Positions 1 through 9,405 of a stretch of 53,770 nucleotides of DNA are shown one piece after another. The position numbers were made by a program, and so were the translations under genes. Each line of letters opens with the position of its first letter. Positions within the stretch are counted from its first letter, which is position 1. The notes under the pieces were generated by a model. The model was not told the origin of the DNA. It saw only the letters and a program-made list of their open reading frames with translations, and did not search any database. The stretch spans positions 1 to 53,770 of the forward strand of contig JABXID010000195.1 of assembly GCA_013373245.1 (NCBI GenBank). Reading direction: 5' to 3'. This stretch comes from Gammaproteobacteria bacterium (lineage in GTDB: Bacteria; Pseudomonadota; Gammaproteobacteria; Enterobacterales; Alteromonadaceae).

Positions 1-3000
1 AGTGTCTTGACGCTTCATGCCAACTTCAACAGATACATACCCTTGTTCAGTAAATTTCACTGCATTTGACACCAAGTTAGTAATAACCTGTTGTAGACGC
101 AGCGGATCACCAAATAAGGTATTAGGCACGACTGGATCTACATAGGTAATCAACTCTATGCCTTTTTCATGTGCTTTTAAGTTACAGACCCCAACACCTT
201 GCTGAATCACTTTGTCTAACGCAAAATTGGTCTTTTCTAACTTCATTTTACCGGCTTCAATTTTGGAGAAGTCTAAAATGTCATTGATAAGACCTAGCAG
301 TGATTCAGAGGAGCTTAATATATTGCTCAAGTAACTTTCTTGTTCTTTACTTAATTGTGTTCTGATTGCAAGGCGACTTAAACCAATGACAGCATTCATT
401 GGCGTTCTAATTTCATGACTCATATTGGCCAAGAAATTTGATTTTGCGAGTGTGGCCTCTTCTGCTTTTTGTTTGGCAATCACTAAATCTTGTGTACGTT
501 GCTCAACCCTCTGCTCGAGGGTTTTATAGACTAAAGCGTTCGACAACGATACCGCCGCTTGCACCGATATTGACTTCAATAAGTTCACTTGTGCGGTGTT
601 AAATGCGTTGGACGTGGCGTAATTTTCTAAATATAAAAAACCAAACAACCGACCTTGATACATAATAGGAACACAAGCTACCGTTAGTGGCGTATTAGCT
701 TTGAAATATGGTTCGTTTATAAAGTCGTATTGTTCACAAGGTTTGTCGACAAGCAATAAGTCAGCACTTTGGTTCACTTTCCTGATAGCACTGGTAGGCA
801 ATAAGTCACGAGCAACTGCGCTGTCTAGAGTGAGTTCATCATAAATTGTGCGCTCGTTGATATCACCAACCGCGCGCAAATACGTATGTTCATCGTTAAT
901 AGTCAGTAAGCATGCTCGATCAGCACCAGCATTTTGAATGGCGATAAGGATCAGTTTATCAAGTAAGGAATCTAACTGTATTTCACTTGAAATAACTTGG
1001 TTTACTTCAAGCATTGTTTCCAAATCTAATTGTTCAAACTGTTTGTTTCTGTTGCCTGAGAAAGCCACTTCTGACCATTTCAGCTCAAGCTGAGCGACTT
1101 TAGCAAATGCTTGCCACTGAGAGTACAAAGTATGAGCGCTCTGGATAAATAATTTAGCCGCTTGAGGTTGTCCTTGCTCAGCCCAATAGTTTGCATATAA
1201 CTCGTTGGCAAGCGCCTCACAACTCAAATAATCTGCGTCTTGCGCTGACTGAATTGCTTTTGAGTACAACGATTGAGCTTGCTGATGCTCGCCGTTTAGC
1301 GCCGCCAATTCAGCTTTTAATAACAAAGTTTTATGTTCAAAGTTGTCGATACAATCTGCTTGCCACAATTCAAACTTCGCTAAGATGGCATTAATTTGTT
1401 CCGCTAATTCACTGAAACGTTCGGGGTCATTTTTAGCCCACGCTATCAAGGATAAACCAGCGTAAAAATTACCGTCGATGATCAGCGTAGAGTCTGGCAT
1501 AAACGCCTCAACTAACGGTAGCAAAGGTACAAATCGCTGTTGTAACTCTAAAGAGTCCAATAAAAACGCGTTACGTAACATAGCATGACTATGCAGTGCC
1601 AATTCCATGCTTGGTGTGGCGTAATCCCCTTTGAATGTATCTGTCACAGAAAACGCTTCTGTGTCTCCTGTTAACGGATCGTTGGTTTTTCCCATCAAAG
1701 CTAACATTGGGTTTTCAACTGCGACACTCAGGTACATAGCGCCCATAGGTTGGTGGGTGTGAGCAAATAGAGCTTGACCGCGCTCCACTTCTTTTTGAAC
1801 ATCTCCCAGCGGTAATCCTTTAACCATTAAGTTACAACCTAACAGCAACGCGGCATAACCCGAATAAACAGGGTTAATTCCTTCGAATCCCCAGTCAACG
1901 CATGTTCTCAGTGGCGCGAAGGACTGGTGCATTGGCTCAATCCAAGTTTGATAACCGGCACAATACACTTGATAAACCGCACAGCTGTAAAAGCGGTTAT
2001 CGTGCTGATCAGCAAGTCGACACGCCAGCTTACCTACGTCATAACACTCTTTGTAAGGACGTTTCATACGTGCACGAGTCATCATATAAGAACGAATGGC
2101 GATTGAAGTAATTTCGCACTGACCGTGCTCCAATGTCAGTGCGGTCATGCGTGTCGCCACCAAACAGTAAGTAAATTGACGACCCAACAAATAACATGGG
2201 TTTAACGTACTTTCATATAGAGCCAAGAGCTGCAAAATGCCGACATCTTCAATTTGCGGTAACGCCAACACTTGCTCGGCCGAAACATCACTGATCCTGC
2301 TTTCCATCTGTTCAAATTCAGAAAGCAAACTGCTATGCGCTGTTTCTTCATCGTCGGGTAACCTGAGTCCTAACAGTTCCAATGCATTTTGTGCCGCATC
2401 TATCGCTTCAGGAAAGCGCATTTGAGTTTGAAGCAGCTGAATTAACGCCATGCTTAATACAATTTTTGCTTGTACGTTTGGCGCTAGCTCAATGTGCTGC
2501 AAACATAATTGCTCAGTTGTTTCGTATTCACCGGCAAGGTAAGTGACTTCTGCTAATTCACGGTATACAGACAGTGCCTGCTCTGGCACAGCTTGCCAAC
2601 TATCGTCTGGTAACAACGACTCGGCAGCTTTCAAATAGTCCAGTGCTACTTTAAACGCGGACGATTGTTTGGCTTTCTCTGCGGCCATTAAATTTAGTGA
2701 CACTAACCTTGGATAAAGTTCTGTCGATAAAATGCTCTTCGCCGGATTGAGTTGCTCCAGCAAAATAAATAAGTATTCATCGAGGTTATTATTTTGGTCG
2801 CAATAGCCCAACAAACACGTACCAACATGAAGTTGTAGTTTTTGTAAGTTAGACTTTGGCGTTAGTGAGTAGGCAGCTTGTTGAACTCTATCGTGGCTAA
2901 ATCTAAATTTTGCTTTCAACAATAATTCTGGAGAATGACGATATTGGAAGTCATCAGTCAGTGGTAAAATGAGTCCTGTCTCAATGACTTTTTTCAAATG

Positions 3001-4899
3001 ATTTACCACGTAATGAGTGTCACTTTGATTGACAACACTTAGCAGGTTTAAATCAAACTCACTGCCTAAATGTGCTGCATAAGAAATTAAATGTTGAGTA
3101 ATATCGGGCAGTTTTTGTAATTGCTGTACCATCAATTCAACTACATTATCCGTGATATCTTGCTCTATGACCTCTTTGAGATCCCACACCCATGTACCCA
3201 GCGACTGCTCAAAGTATAGGATGTTTTCATCAGCCAACGAATTTATGAATTGATGAACAAAAAATGGATTACCTTTGGTTTTGTTTAACGTCAACTCAAC
3301 CAAACCATCGAGTTTCTCGTCAGCGATATGTAATGCATCTTGCAATAGAGATGAAACATCTGAGTGCGATAAATTACTCAACTCAATTTGGGTTACTTGC
3401 TTTTGCGACTGTGCAATACCGTTTAAACACAGTGCGAGCGGGTGAGAGGCGCTAACCTCATTGCTCCTATAAGCGCCAAGTAACAATATATTTGAGCTAA
3501 CATCCGCTTGAAATAAATGTTCAATCAAGCCGATGGTGGATGTATCTGCCCACTGCAAGTCATCTAAGAAGATAACCAGTTTGTTAAGCTTTTTACTTAC
3601 AACTCGCACCAACGTCGACATGGTATTTTTCAATCGAGTTTCTTGCTCACTAACCGGCAGCGGTGGCAATGCTGGAAGCTCCGACACAAGGTCTGCAAAC
3701 TCCGGAACTAACTCGGTAATAATGCTCAAGTTCTCATTGAGCTCTTCGCTCAGCATGGTTTTCCATTGCTGCTGCTCAATCAAACTTAACGACTTAATAT
3801 ATGACAGCAAAGGGTGAAATGCTTCTATCAGCACACCGTAAGGTTTACCACCACCAAATTGTTCGCACTTACCTTTTAATAAAAAACCGCCTTGCGCTAA
3901 TATCGGATTTTGCAACTCGTCAATAAGCGCGGTTTTTCCTATACCTGAATAACCACTGACCATTGCCAATTGATTTTGCTTACCGCTCAACGACAGCAAA
4001 TCGGTCAGTTGTGTAAGTTCTTTTTCTCGACCATATAACTTTTGTGGCCAAATCAATTTCGAAGAAAAGTCTTTCTCTGCAACGATGGTCAACGTATTAC
4101 CTTGACTGATTTGTTCCAAATCGTACAAAACACCGAATAAACTTTGATATCTATCGTCAGGGCTTTTTTCCATCATTTTTTCAAGCACTGGCGACAACGA
4201 AGCGTGTAAAGGTTTATCTGGACTCAATGAATAAGGTTTCTGCGTAATATGAGCATGAACTAAGATGTTCTTTTCAGAAAATTGAAATGGTTGATGTCCA
4301 GAAAACAGGTGATACAACACAGAACCTAACATATAAATGTCAGTTCGGTGGTCGACATGAAGACGCGTTCTTCCGGTTAACTCCGGCGCTAAATAGTCCA
4401 AACAGTACCAGTATAAAAGAGGGCTTTTTCCTACCTGACTAGAGTTATGTGCAGTAGCTAAGGTGAGATCAGTGAACTTGATCTGCATTGTGTTCAAATC
4501 GACAAGAATATTGTCCAAATTAAGATTACGGTGCAGCACGCTTTGTTGATGTAAAAGATTTAATGCCTTGACCAATTCAATCGCCAGCGACAATTTTTGT
4601 GACTCGGTCAGTTGGCCTTCACTTATCACATGCCTCAACGTCACACCTGGAGAATACTCAAAATAAATTGCTAAATCAGAGTGTGTATTGACCATTCGAG
4701 TCGGTGTTAATAGGCAATTAAGCTGATAACTTTTAGCTATTTGATACTCATAATGCCATCGCCCTATATCATCGGCGGAAGCTTGTTGCCCTGAATAATG
4801 TTTAACCAACTGACGTTCATTATTTTCGTAAACTTCAACTAACTTTGTTTGCTCATCAGAGGCTAAAGTAGTCACTAACGTCTGCTTGGAAAATTTCAT
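1..4899 (-). CDS. Giant kinase-like / AAA ATPase / GAF / histidine kinase sensor protein (3' end outside window)
   Basis: This is a multidomain signalling protein; 1633 codons are present and it runs off the left edge inside the HATPase domain. Reading N to C, a protein-kinase-like domain covers about residues 1-260 and an AAA/NACHT-like ATPase follows, with Walker A GYSGIGKT (316-323) and Walker B IFLDDLQW (Asp446-Asp447). A long helical, TPR-like region covers about 600-1280 and a GAF domain about 1290-1460. The HisKA box is [11 protein letters not shown] with phospho-acceptor His1495, and the N box [10 protein letters not shown] lies near the edge. The architecture is known from ATP-binding multisensor hybrid kinases. 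The kinase domain looks degenerate: HRD reads HRN (123-125), its lysine is Asn127, DFG reads DLT (144-146), and no glycine-rich loop is visible. The chosen ATG has only a weak ribosome binding site. It is divergent from the lipoxygenase gene; the ligand is unknown. Confidence 0.9.
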   Translation of the reverse strand, partial: MKFSKQTLVTTLASDEQTKLVEVYENNERQLVKHYSGQQASADDIGRWHYEYQIAKSYQLNCLLTPTRMVNTHSDLAIYFEYSPGVTLRHVISEGQLTESQKLSLAIELVKALNLLHQQSVLHRNLNLDNILVDLNTMQIKFTDLTLATAHNSSQVGKSPLLYWYCLDYLAPELTGRTRLHVDHRTDIYMLGSVLYHLFSGHQPFQFSEKNILVHAHITQKPYSLSPDKPLHASLSPVLEKMMEKSPDDRYQSLFGVLYDLEQISQGNTLTIVAEKDFSSKLIWPQKLYGREKELTQLTDLLSLSGKQNQLAMVSGYSGIGKTALIDELQNPILAQGGFLLKGKCEQFGGGKPYGVLIEAFHPLLSYIKSLSLIEQQQWKTMLSEELNENLSIITELVPEFADLVSELPALPPLPVSEQETRLKNTMSTLVRVVSKKLNKLVIFLDDLQWADTSTIGLIEHLFQADVSSNILLLGAYRSNEVSASHPLALCLNGIAQSQKQVTQIELSNLSHSDVSSLLQDALHIADEKLDGLVELTLNKTKGNPFFVHQFINSLADENILYFEQSLGTWVWDLKEVIEQDITDNVVELMVQQLQKLPDITQHLISYAAHLGSEFDLNLLSVVNQSDTHYVVNHLKKVIETGLILPLTDDFQYRHSPELLLKAKFRFSHDRVQQAAYSLTPKSNLQKLQLHVGTCLLGYCDQNNNLDEYLFILLEQLNPAKSILSTELYPRLVSLNLMAAEKAKQSSAFKVALDYLKAAESLLPDDSWQAVPEQALSVYRELAEVTYLAGEYETTEQLCLQHIELAPNVQAKIVLSMALIQLLQTQMRFPEAIDAAQNALELLGLRLPDDEETAHSSLLSEFEQMESRISDVSAEQVLALPQIEDVGILQLLALYESTLNPCYLLGRQFTYCLVATRMTALTLEHGQCEITSIAIRSYMMTRARMKRPYKECYDVGKLACRLADQHDNRFYSCAVYQVYCAGYQTWIEPMHQSFAPLRTCVDWGFEGINPVYSGYAALLLGCNLMVKGLPLGDVQKEVERGQALFAHTHQPMGAMYLSVAVENPMLALMGKTNDPLTGDTEAFSVTDTFKGDYATPSMELALHSHAMLRNAFLLDSLELQQRFVPLLPLVEAFMPDSTLIIDGNFYAGLSLIAWAKNDPERFSELAEQINAILAKFELWQADCIDNFEHKTLLLKAELAALNGEHQQAQSLYSKAIQSAQDADYLSCEALANELYANYWAEQGQPQAAKLFIQSAHTLYSQWQAFAKVAQLELKWSEVAFSGNRNKQFEQLDLETMLEVNQVISSEIQLDSLLDKLILIAIQNAGADRACLLTINDEHTYLRAVGDINERTIYDELTLDSAVARDLLPTSAIRKVNQSADLLLVDKPCEQYDFINEPYFKANTPLTVACVPIMYQGRLFGFLYLENYATSNAFNTAQVNLLKSISVQAAVSLSNALVYKTLEQRVEQRTQDLVIAKQKAEEATLAKSNFLANMSHEIRTPMNAVIGLSRLAIRTQLSKEQESYLSNILSSSESLLGLINDILDFSKIEAGKMKLEKTNFALDKVIQQGVGVCNLKAHEKGIELITYVDPVVPNTLFGDPLRLQQVITNLVSNAVKFTEQGYVSVEVGMKRQDT

Positions 4900-5114
4900 T
4901 GTGAGGAACCTATCAAAATCAATGTTTACGCGAAACTTATTGCAGCACTATATACCATAGACGCTTGTATTGTCTAAGCCGCCCAGCAATTTGTAATCTA
5001 TTAACCTCAACAAGCTATAAGCTACTAATTTTTCTCTTTTTTTCACCGACAATGAAAATTAAATGTGGTTTACTAATATAAATTTAAAATAATAAATAGA
5101 TAAGGAAATTTTCC

Positions 5115-7241
5115 ATGTCAGATATAAAGTCGATTCCGACTCTACCTCAACACGATTCACCTGAACAACAACAAACAAGAGAGTTTCAACTTTCCCTTGC
5201 ACATACCGAATACAACTATATGACGTCATACATGGAAGGCGTCCCGCTATCAGCTGATTTACCGGAACAAGAGAAGTTTTCAACCGCCTACGAAATTAAA
5301 CTACTGCCGGTATTTAAAAGCATGGCGTCTAACTTAATTTCTGTTACCGAACGCTTGTTTAAAAAACAAATTGAAGATGATTTATCGTTTAAACGCATGG
5401 ATGAATTAAAACACGCGATTGAAGAACTGGGCGAAGGCATTAACATCGCTCATTTGGGAGATGATGTAAAAGCCATCAAATCCATCTTTAACATCATAGG
5501 TGATCTGCCCAAAGCCTTTGAAAATATCAGTCACTTACCGAAAGACTTAGCCAAAGCGCTCAGCGGCCTAAAAAAACTTGCCGAAGATACTTCTCAAAAA
5601 GGCGCTACTGAAATACTTAAAAATACTCTGTTTGATATTTTAAGTACCGAAGCAGGTCGCGACTATCTACAAGCTGAAAATATTCAAGACTACGAAGACT
5701 TATTTGAAACCATAGCGCTACCGCAAATGTTAACCATTCCAGCAAAACCTTGGATGAAAGGCGATGAAAAGCCATGCATGCAAGACTGGTTTTTTGGTTA
5801 CCTGCAAGTCGGTGGGTTTAACACAACCAACTTAAGAGCAATCAAAACATCAGCACCTGCTGGGACTGAGATTGTTGAGTTGGCGACTCTGTTACAAAAA
5901 ATGCCGTTAACTGACGGTATTTTGCAACAAGAAACTGGCGACTCTAATATCACATTGCAACAAGCTGCCGACCAAGGTCGATTATTTGTCACCGATTACG
6001 CTTGTTTAGACGGGGCACGAACCACACCAGTGCACGGCGAACAACGTTATTTAGCAGCACCAATTGCGGTGTTTTATTTCAACCCGAATTCACCGGAAGG
6101 TTACCCACCGTCAGAGCATGGTGTCATGCAGCCAATTGCAATTCAATTACAACAATCCTATGACGAAATTAACGCTCCAATTTTCACGCCTACAGACGCC
6201 GCCAACGCAGATGACGAAAATGGCTTTAAATGGCGCATCGCTAAATACTTTGTTAACGTTTCATGTGCCATTCAGCACGAGTCGATAGCTCATTTAGGTG
6301 ACTGCCACTTAACGCTAGATCCAATCGTTGTTGCTACTAATCGTAAACTGTCCACTAATCATCCACTGATGGTGTTATTAAAACCCCACTTTAGATTTAC
6401 CATCAATATCAATAACAGCGCATTACATAGCCTGATCATTCCCGGCGGTGTGGTGGCGACAAACGTTGGCCCAAAAATCGAAGATACTTGGGAGCTAGTA
6501 CGTCAGGCACATTTAGCGTGGCAATTTGATGATAATTCACCAGACAAAATCTTCGATATTCGAGGCGTCGCCGACTTACCAGAATTTCCATTCCGAGACG
6601 ACACGGTTTTACTTTGGCAAGCCACAAAAAACTGGGTAAGTGATTACATCGACTTATATTACCCAAGCAATCAAGAAGTATTTAACGATTACGAATTACA
6701 AGCCTGGGTTAATGAATTAGTGTCGCCAAACTACGCGAAAGTCGGCGGTATGCGCGGATTAACTCCAACGGGCGACAGTAAACATCCATTCAAAATTGAC
6801 AACAAAGACTACTTGAAGAAGATTATTTCGCAGATCATTTACATTGCAGGTCCACAACACGCATCCGTGAACTATGCGCAATATCCTCTGATGTCTTACA
6901 TGCCAAGTGTAGCCGGCACGATTTATCAACCAGCACCTACCAAACAGACAGAAATCAACAGTGAAAATGACTGTATTGCTTGGTACCCGCCACTGGACGT
7001 TTCCATGTATACCTTCTTATTTGAGTATTTGTTAAGTGGTGTGCAATACGACACATTCGGTCATTACAGTGAAGATCCAAAAATCCCATACTTTACCGAC
7101 CGTCGACTCGCACAGCCTTTAGCTGAATTTCAAGAAGCACTTGCGGACATCGAGGTTACCATTCGCAAACGCAATAAAAATCGTCCAATGGAGTATCCGT
7201 TCCAGCTGCCATCTCAGATCCCGAACAGCATCAGCATTTGA
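5115..7241 (+). CDS. Bacterial lipoxygenase (non-heme iron dioxygenase)
   Basis: The 708-residue protein is a lipoxygenase, which inserts O2 into polyunsaturated fatty acids to give hydroperoxides. All five iron ligands of the family are recognisable: His388 and His393 in the HX4H motif QHESIAH, His582 and Asn586 in QHASVNYAQ, and the C-terminal Ile708. Other family blocks are the ATNRKL and HPLMVLLKPHFR segments. The first ~220 residues are helical and show neither a PLAT domain nor a clear signal peptide, so a cytoplasmic location is likely, unlike secreted Pseudomonas LoxA. An AAGGA ribosome binding site precedes the ATG. The gene is monocistronic, closed by a strong terminator, and head-to-head with the giant kinase gene. 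Substrate and regiospecificity cannot be read from the sequence. Lipoxygenases are patchily distributed in bacteria, so horizontal acquisition is possible. Confidence 0.95.
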   Translation: MSDIKSIPTLPQHDSPEQQQTREFQLSLAHTEYNYMTSYMEGVPLSADLPEQEKFSTAYEIKLLPVFKSMASNLISVTERLFKKQIEDDLSFKRMDELKHAIEELGEGINIAHLGDDVKAIKSIFNIIGDLPKAFENISHLPKDLAKALSGLKKLAEDTSQKGATEILKNTLFDILSTEAGRDYLQAENIQDYEDLFETIALPQMLTIPAKPWMKGDEKPCMQDWFFGYLQVGGFNTTNLRAIKTSAPAGTEIVELATLLQKMPLTDGILQQETGDSNITLQQAADQGRLFVTDYACLDGARTTPVHGEQRYLAAPIAVFYFNPNSPEGYPPSEHGVMQPIAIQLQQSYDEINAPIFTPTDAANADDENGFKWRIAKYFVNVSCAIQHESIAHLGDCHLTLDPIVVATNRKLSTNHPLMVLLKPHFRFTININNSALHSLIIPGGVVATNVGPKIEDTWELVRQAHLAWQFDDNSPDKIFDIRGVADLPEFPFRDDTVLLWQATKNWVSDYIDLYYPSNQEVFNDYELQAWVNELVSPNYAKVGGMRGLTPTGDSKHPFKIDNKDYLKKIISQIIYIAGPQHASVNYAQYPLMSYMPSVAGTIYQPAPTKQTEINSENDCIAWYPPLDVSMYTFLFEYLLSGVQYDTFGHYSEDPKIPYFTDRRLAQPLAEFQEALADIEVTIRKRNKNRPMEYPFQLPSQIPNSISI

Positions 7242-7273
7242 TTTCTGTATACTGAAACGGTTTATCAACACAC

Positions 7274-7306
7274 AAAAGCCAACGCATAATCGCGTTGGCT
7301 TTTTTA
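7274..7306. terminator. Bidirectional intrinsic terminator between lipoxygenase and chemotaxis genes
   Basis: The inverted repeat AGCCAACGC / GCGTTGGCT (7277-7285 and 7292-7300, loop ATAATC) is flanked by A and T runs on both sides. It can stop the lipoxygenase transcript on the plus strand and the convergent chemotaxis gene on the minus strand. Confidence 0.88.
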
Positions 7307-7333
7307 TAATGGGAGTCCCGCGCTAAATTAAAT

Positions 7334-8386
7334 TTAGCGTGAAGCTAAAGAATGGGTTTGCGTGGCTAAATCCGATACTTGTTGCGAGCAACTTTTTAGT
7401 TCATCCAACTTGCCCGACAATAAACTATGTTCTTCGGAGATTGTTGCCAGCATACTTGCAGAAAGTGAACCTTGTTCACTCACTGCGTTTGCAACGGATA
7501 CTCCAGAACTTGCTGCATCATTCATTTGTTGGTTAATAGCGGAAAATGCATCCGAAAGTTCCAACATATTGCTTACAATTGTTTCACTTTGACTCACCAA
7601 CTTCGCCATATCTGAAGTTGTTTCGCTAGATTCTTTACTGATCTGAATTAGCATCTCACCGATTTTCGCAGTGGCCTCTGCGGTTTTCGACGCCAAAGCC
7701 CGCACTTCATCAGCAACCACAGCAAAACCTCGCCCTTGCTCGCCAGCACGGGCCGCTTCGATAGCCGCATTTAACGCAAGTAAGTTCGTTTGTTCAGAGA
7801 TACTATTAATAACATCTGTGATGCTTTGAATTTCACCGGTTTTAGTTTCCAACGATTGAATTTTGCTCGAAGTTTCACCGACACTGGCATTGAGTGAATT
7901 GATAACATCAATATTTTTCTGCAAACGTTCCGAATTGTCTTGGCTCGATAACATCGCCTGTTTGATTTGTTCAGACGAATTCTCTGCGTTATGGCTGACT
8001 TGCTCTGATTGTTGAAATATATGTTGAGCGGTTTGTTTTATCTGGTCCAACTCTTGACAAGAATGGGCAACCGATTCCGTTAGTTCATAAAAAAATCGAC
8101 CAACATCGTCCGTCGACTGCGCAATAGTTCGCAGCTGCTCAGCATTCTGGAAATGCCGATTGTTCGACTCTTCAGCGTCTCGTTGAACAGTTGCTATTTG
8201 ATCGTCTTTGACGAGTAACATAGATTGCCAGACTTTGAGTATGACAAGTTGAATAACAAACACTGAGATAAATAAAAGCGTAATCGATAGTGTTTGTGAG
8301 TCTGACACCTTTGTGATACCTATGCTAATAATTGATATCACAAAGGCGCTTAATAGCCCTATTCCCCAAACATTCGACGCTTTCAT
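7334..8386 (-). CDS. Methyl-accepting chemotaxis protein without periplasmic sensor domain
   Basis: This is a 350-residue chemoreceptor that would signal to CheA/CheW. Two adjacent membrane segments (about residues 8-27 and 33-50) are joined by only a few residues, so there is essentially no periplasmic ligand domain and no recognisable HAMP. A long coiled coil follows, with the conserved hairpin tip around [19 protein letters not shown] and [15 protein letters not shown]. No CheR-docking pentapeptide is present at the C-terminus, which ends SLASR. I chose the ATG at 8386 because it follows AGGAAAAT with good spacing and directly starts the first membrane helix; an upstream in-frame start would add 21 residues. 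The stimulus is unknown and may be cytoplasmic or membrane-related. Confidence 0.88.
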   Translation of the reverse strand: MKASNVWGIGLLSAFVISIISIGITKVSDSQTLSITLLFISVFVIQLVILKVWQSMLLVKDDQIATVQRDAEESNNRHFQNAEQLRTIAQSTDDVGRFFYELTESVAHSCQELDQIKQTAQHIFQQSEQVSHNAENSSEQIKQAMLSSQDNSERLQKNIDVINSLNASVGETSSKIQSLETKTGEIQSITDVINSISEQTNLLALNAAIEAARAGEQGRGFAVVADEVRALASKTAEATAKIGEMLIQISKESSETTSDMAKLVSQSETIVSNMLELSDAFSAINQQMNDAASSGVSVANAVSEQGSLSASMLATISEEHSLLSGKLDELKSCSQQVSDLATQTHSLASR

Positions 8387-8527
8387 TTTTATTTTCCTAT
8401 TTATACAAAGCTGCTTGCCACACATAATACCAATCCGCATAAGTGGCAAAACTGTACATCTTACATCGGTAATGCGCTGAAAAAGTTTAACAATAAATCT
8501 GGGAAATTGGGTGATTGCGGAATTTAT

Positions 8528-8564
8528 AAACTCTCTGATAGCAAAGCCATCAGAGAGTTTTCAT
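8528..8564 (-). terminator. Hairpin, probable terminator of the malate synthase G-like gene
   Basis: The long inverted repeat AAACTCTCTGAT / ATCAGAGAGTTT (8528-8539, 8549-8560) lies about 40 bases after the stop of the minus-strand gene at 8603. The following tract on the minus strand is AT-rich rather than a clean T run, so its strength as a terminator is uncertain. Confidence 0.55.
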
Positions 8565-8602
8565 TATAACGACCTTAAAGCCTTTGGAGCTTTACGGTGC
8601 AA

Positions 8603-9208
8603 TTAATCGATTTGGTAATCGTCGCCGTTTTTATCAGTAAAGGCCTTTGGCACATCAACACATCGGCAATGTTGTTTGCCTTGTGCGTCATAGACGAGTT
8701 CATCGTCATTTCGGATCATGCTAAACCAACGTTTGCCTTCAGTCGCTTCGTCATTAGCTGCTATCTCATCACCAAAGTTAGCACGCGTCGTTTCCAATTG
8801 AATATCATCGATGCCTGCTAAATCTTTCATGCCGCGAGCTCCATTTTTGTTAAAGATCATTTCAACATGAAAGCCATCATTGTTTAGTACAATAGATGTC
8901 GGCTCACTTTTATGACCACTTAGTGCTACAAATTGGCTAGGGCAAGCTAAGCCGCTTTTACGGCCATCAGGGAAAAATGCCAATAAATGTTTGTAATAAA
9001 TTACGTAGCTACTTACATCTTTGTGCGAGCCATTTTCCAGTGGAAACACTTTATCCAAAAACGACTTTGAGTAAGTCATTAATTCGCGGGTTCTTTGTTC
9101 ATTTAACGCGTTGAGAATGCTGACCTCTTCGTTAATGAAATTATCAAAGCCAAGTGCGGTTGTGTTCAAATCGGCGTTGTTGATCATTTGGTTCGCTGAC
9201 ATATTCAT
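8603..9208 (-). CDS. Stand-alone malate synthase G-like domain protein (catalytic barrel absent)
   Basis: The 201-residue protein resembles an internal stretch of malate synthase G. FLDKVFPLENGSHKDV, FPDGRKSGLACPSQFVAL and NNDGFHVEMI, followed by AGIDDIQLET, match by recall the family's FLD..PL..GSH, DGR..GL.dP.QFV and nNGLHvEI blocks. After LET the usual TTIMDCEDSVAAVDAEDK segment is not conserved, and the protein ends about 60 residues later. Only about 215 bases separate the stop from the next gene, so the ~450-residue remainder cannot be hidden by a frameshift. Malate synthase activity is therefore unlikely. The frame is intact and has a GAGG ribosome binding site, suggesting a retained protein rather than debris. 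It is divergent from the HTH regulator at 9406. Its function is unknown; a regulatory or ligand-binding role is inference. Confidence 0.65.
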   Translation of the reverse strand: MNMSANQMINNADLNTTALGFDNFINEEVSILNALNEQRTRELMTYSKSFLDKVFPLENGSHKDVSSYVIYYKHLLAFFPDGRKSGLACPSQFVALSGHKSEPTSIVLNNDGFHVEMIFNKNGARGMKDLAGIDDIQLETTRANFGDEIAANDEATEGKRWFSMIRNDDELVYDAQGKQHCRCVDVPKAFTDKNGDDYQID

Positions 9209-9336
9209 GGTGCATTCCTCAGTGTTTTACTATTCGTTATTCAGACTCGAGTTAATGTAGGGTTTGTGTAATTTCACAAGTCTGAGCAAAAACTGTCTCG
9301 TTATTGCTTGATTAGTAGCATAGTCAAAACTAATAT

Positions 9337-9377
9337 AAAATTTCACAATAAAAATTTTACAGTGTGAATTTTACAAA
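9337..9377. promoter_or_regulatory. Candidate operator between malate synthase G-like gene and HTH regulator
   Basis: This AT-rich stretch carries AATTTCACA (9339-9347) and the inverted partner TGTGAATT (9363-9370). A further AATTTCACA copy lies at 9270-9278. Repeated TTTCACA-type half sites in a divergent intergenic region suggest binding by the adjacent HTH regulator, but this is inference. Confidence 0.4.
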
Positions 9378-9405
9378 ACCTGGTGATCACTCTTGTAGGT
9401 AAAAT

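Noticed and set aside
7320-7340. CGCTAAAT/ATTTAGCG palindrome after the chemotaxis gene
   Set aside because: It overlaps the stop codon and has no T tract; the terminator at 7274-7306 explains the region better.
8387-8602. Remainder of malate synthase G hidden by a frameshift
   Set aside because: Only 216 bases are available and no frame there resembles the enzyme.
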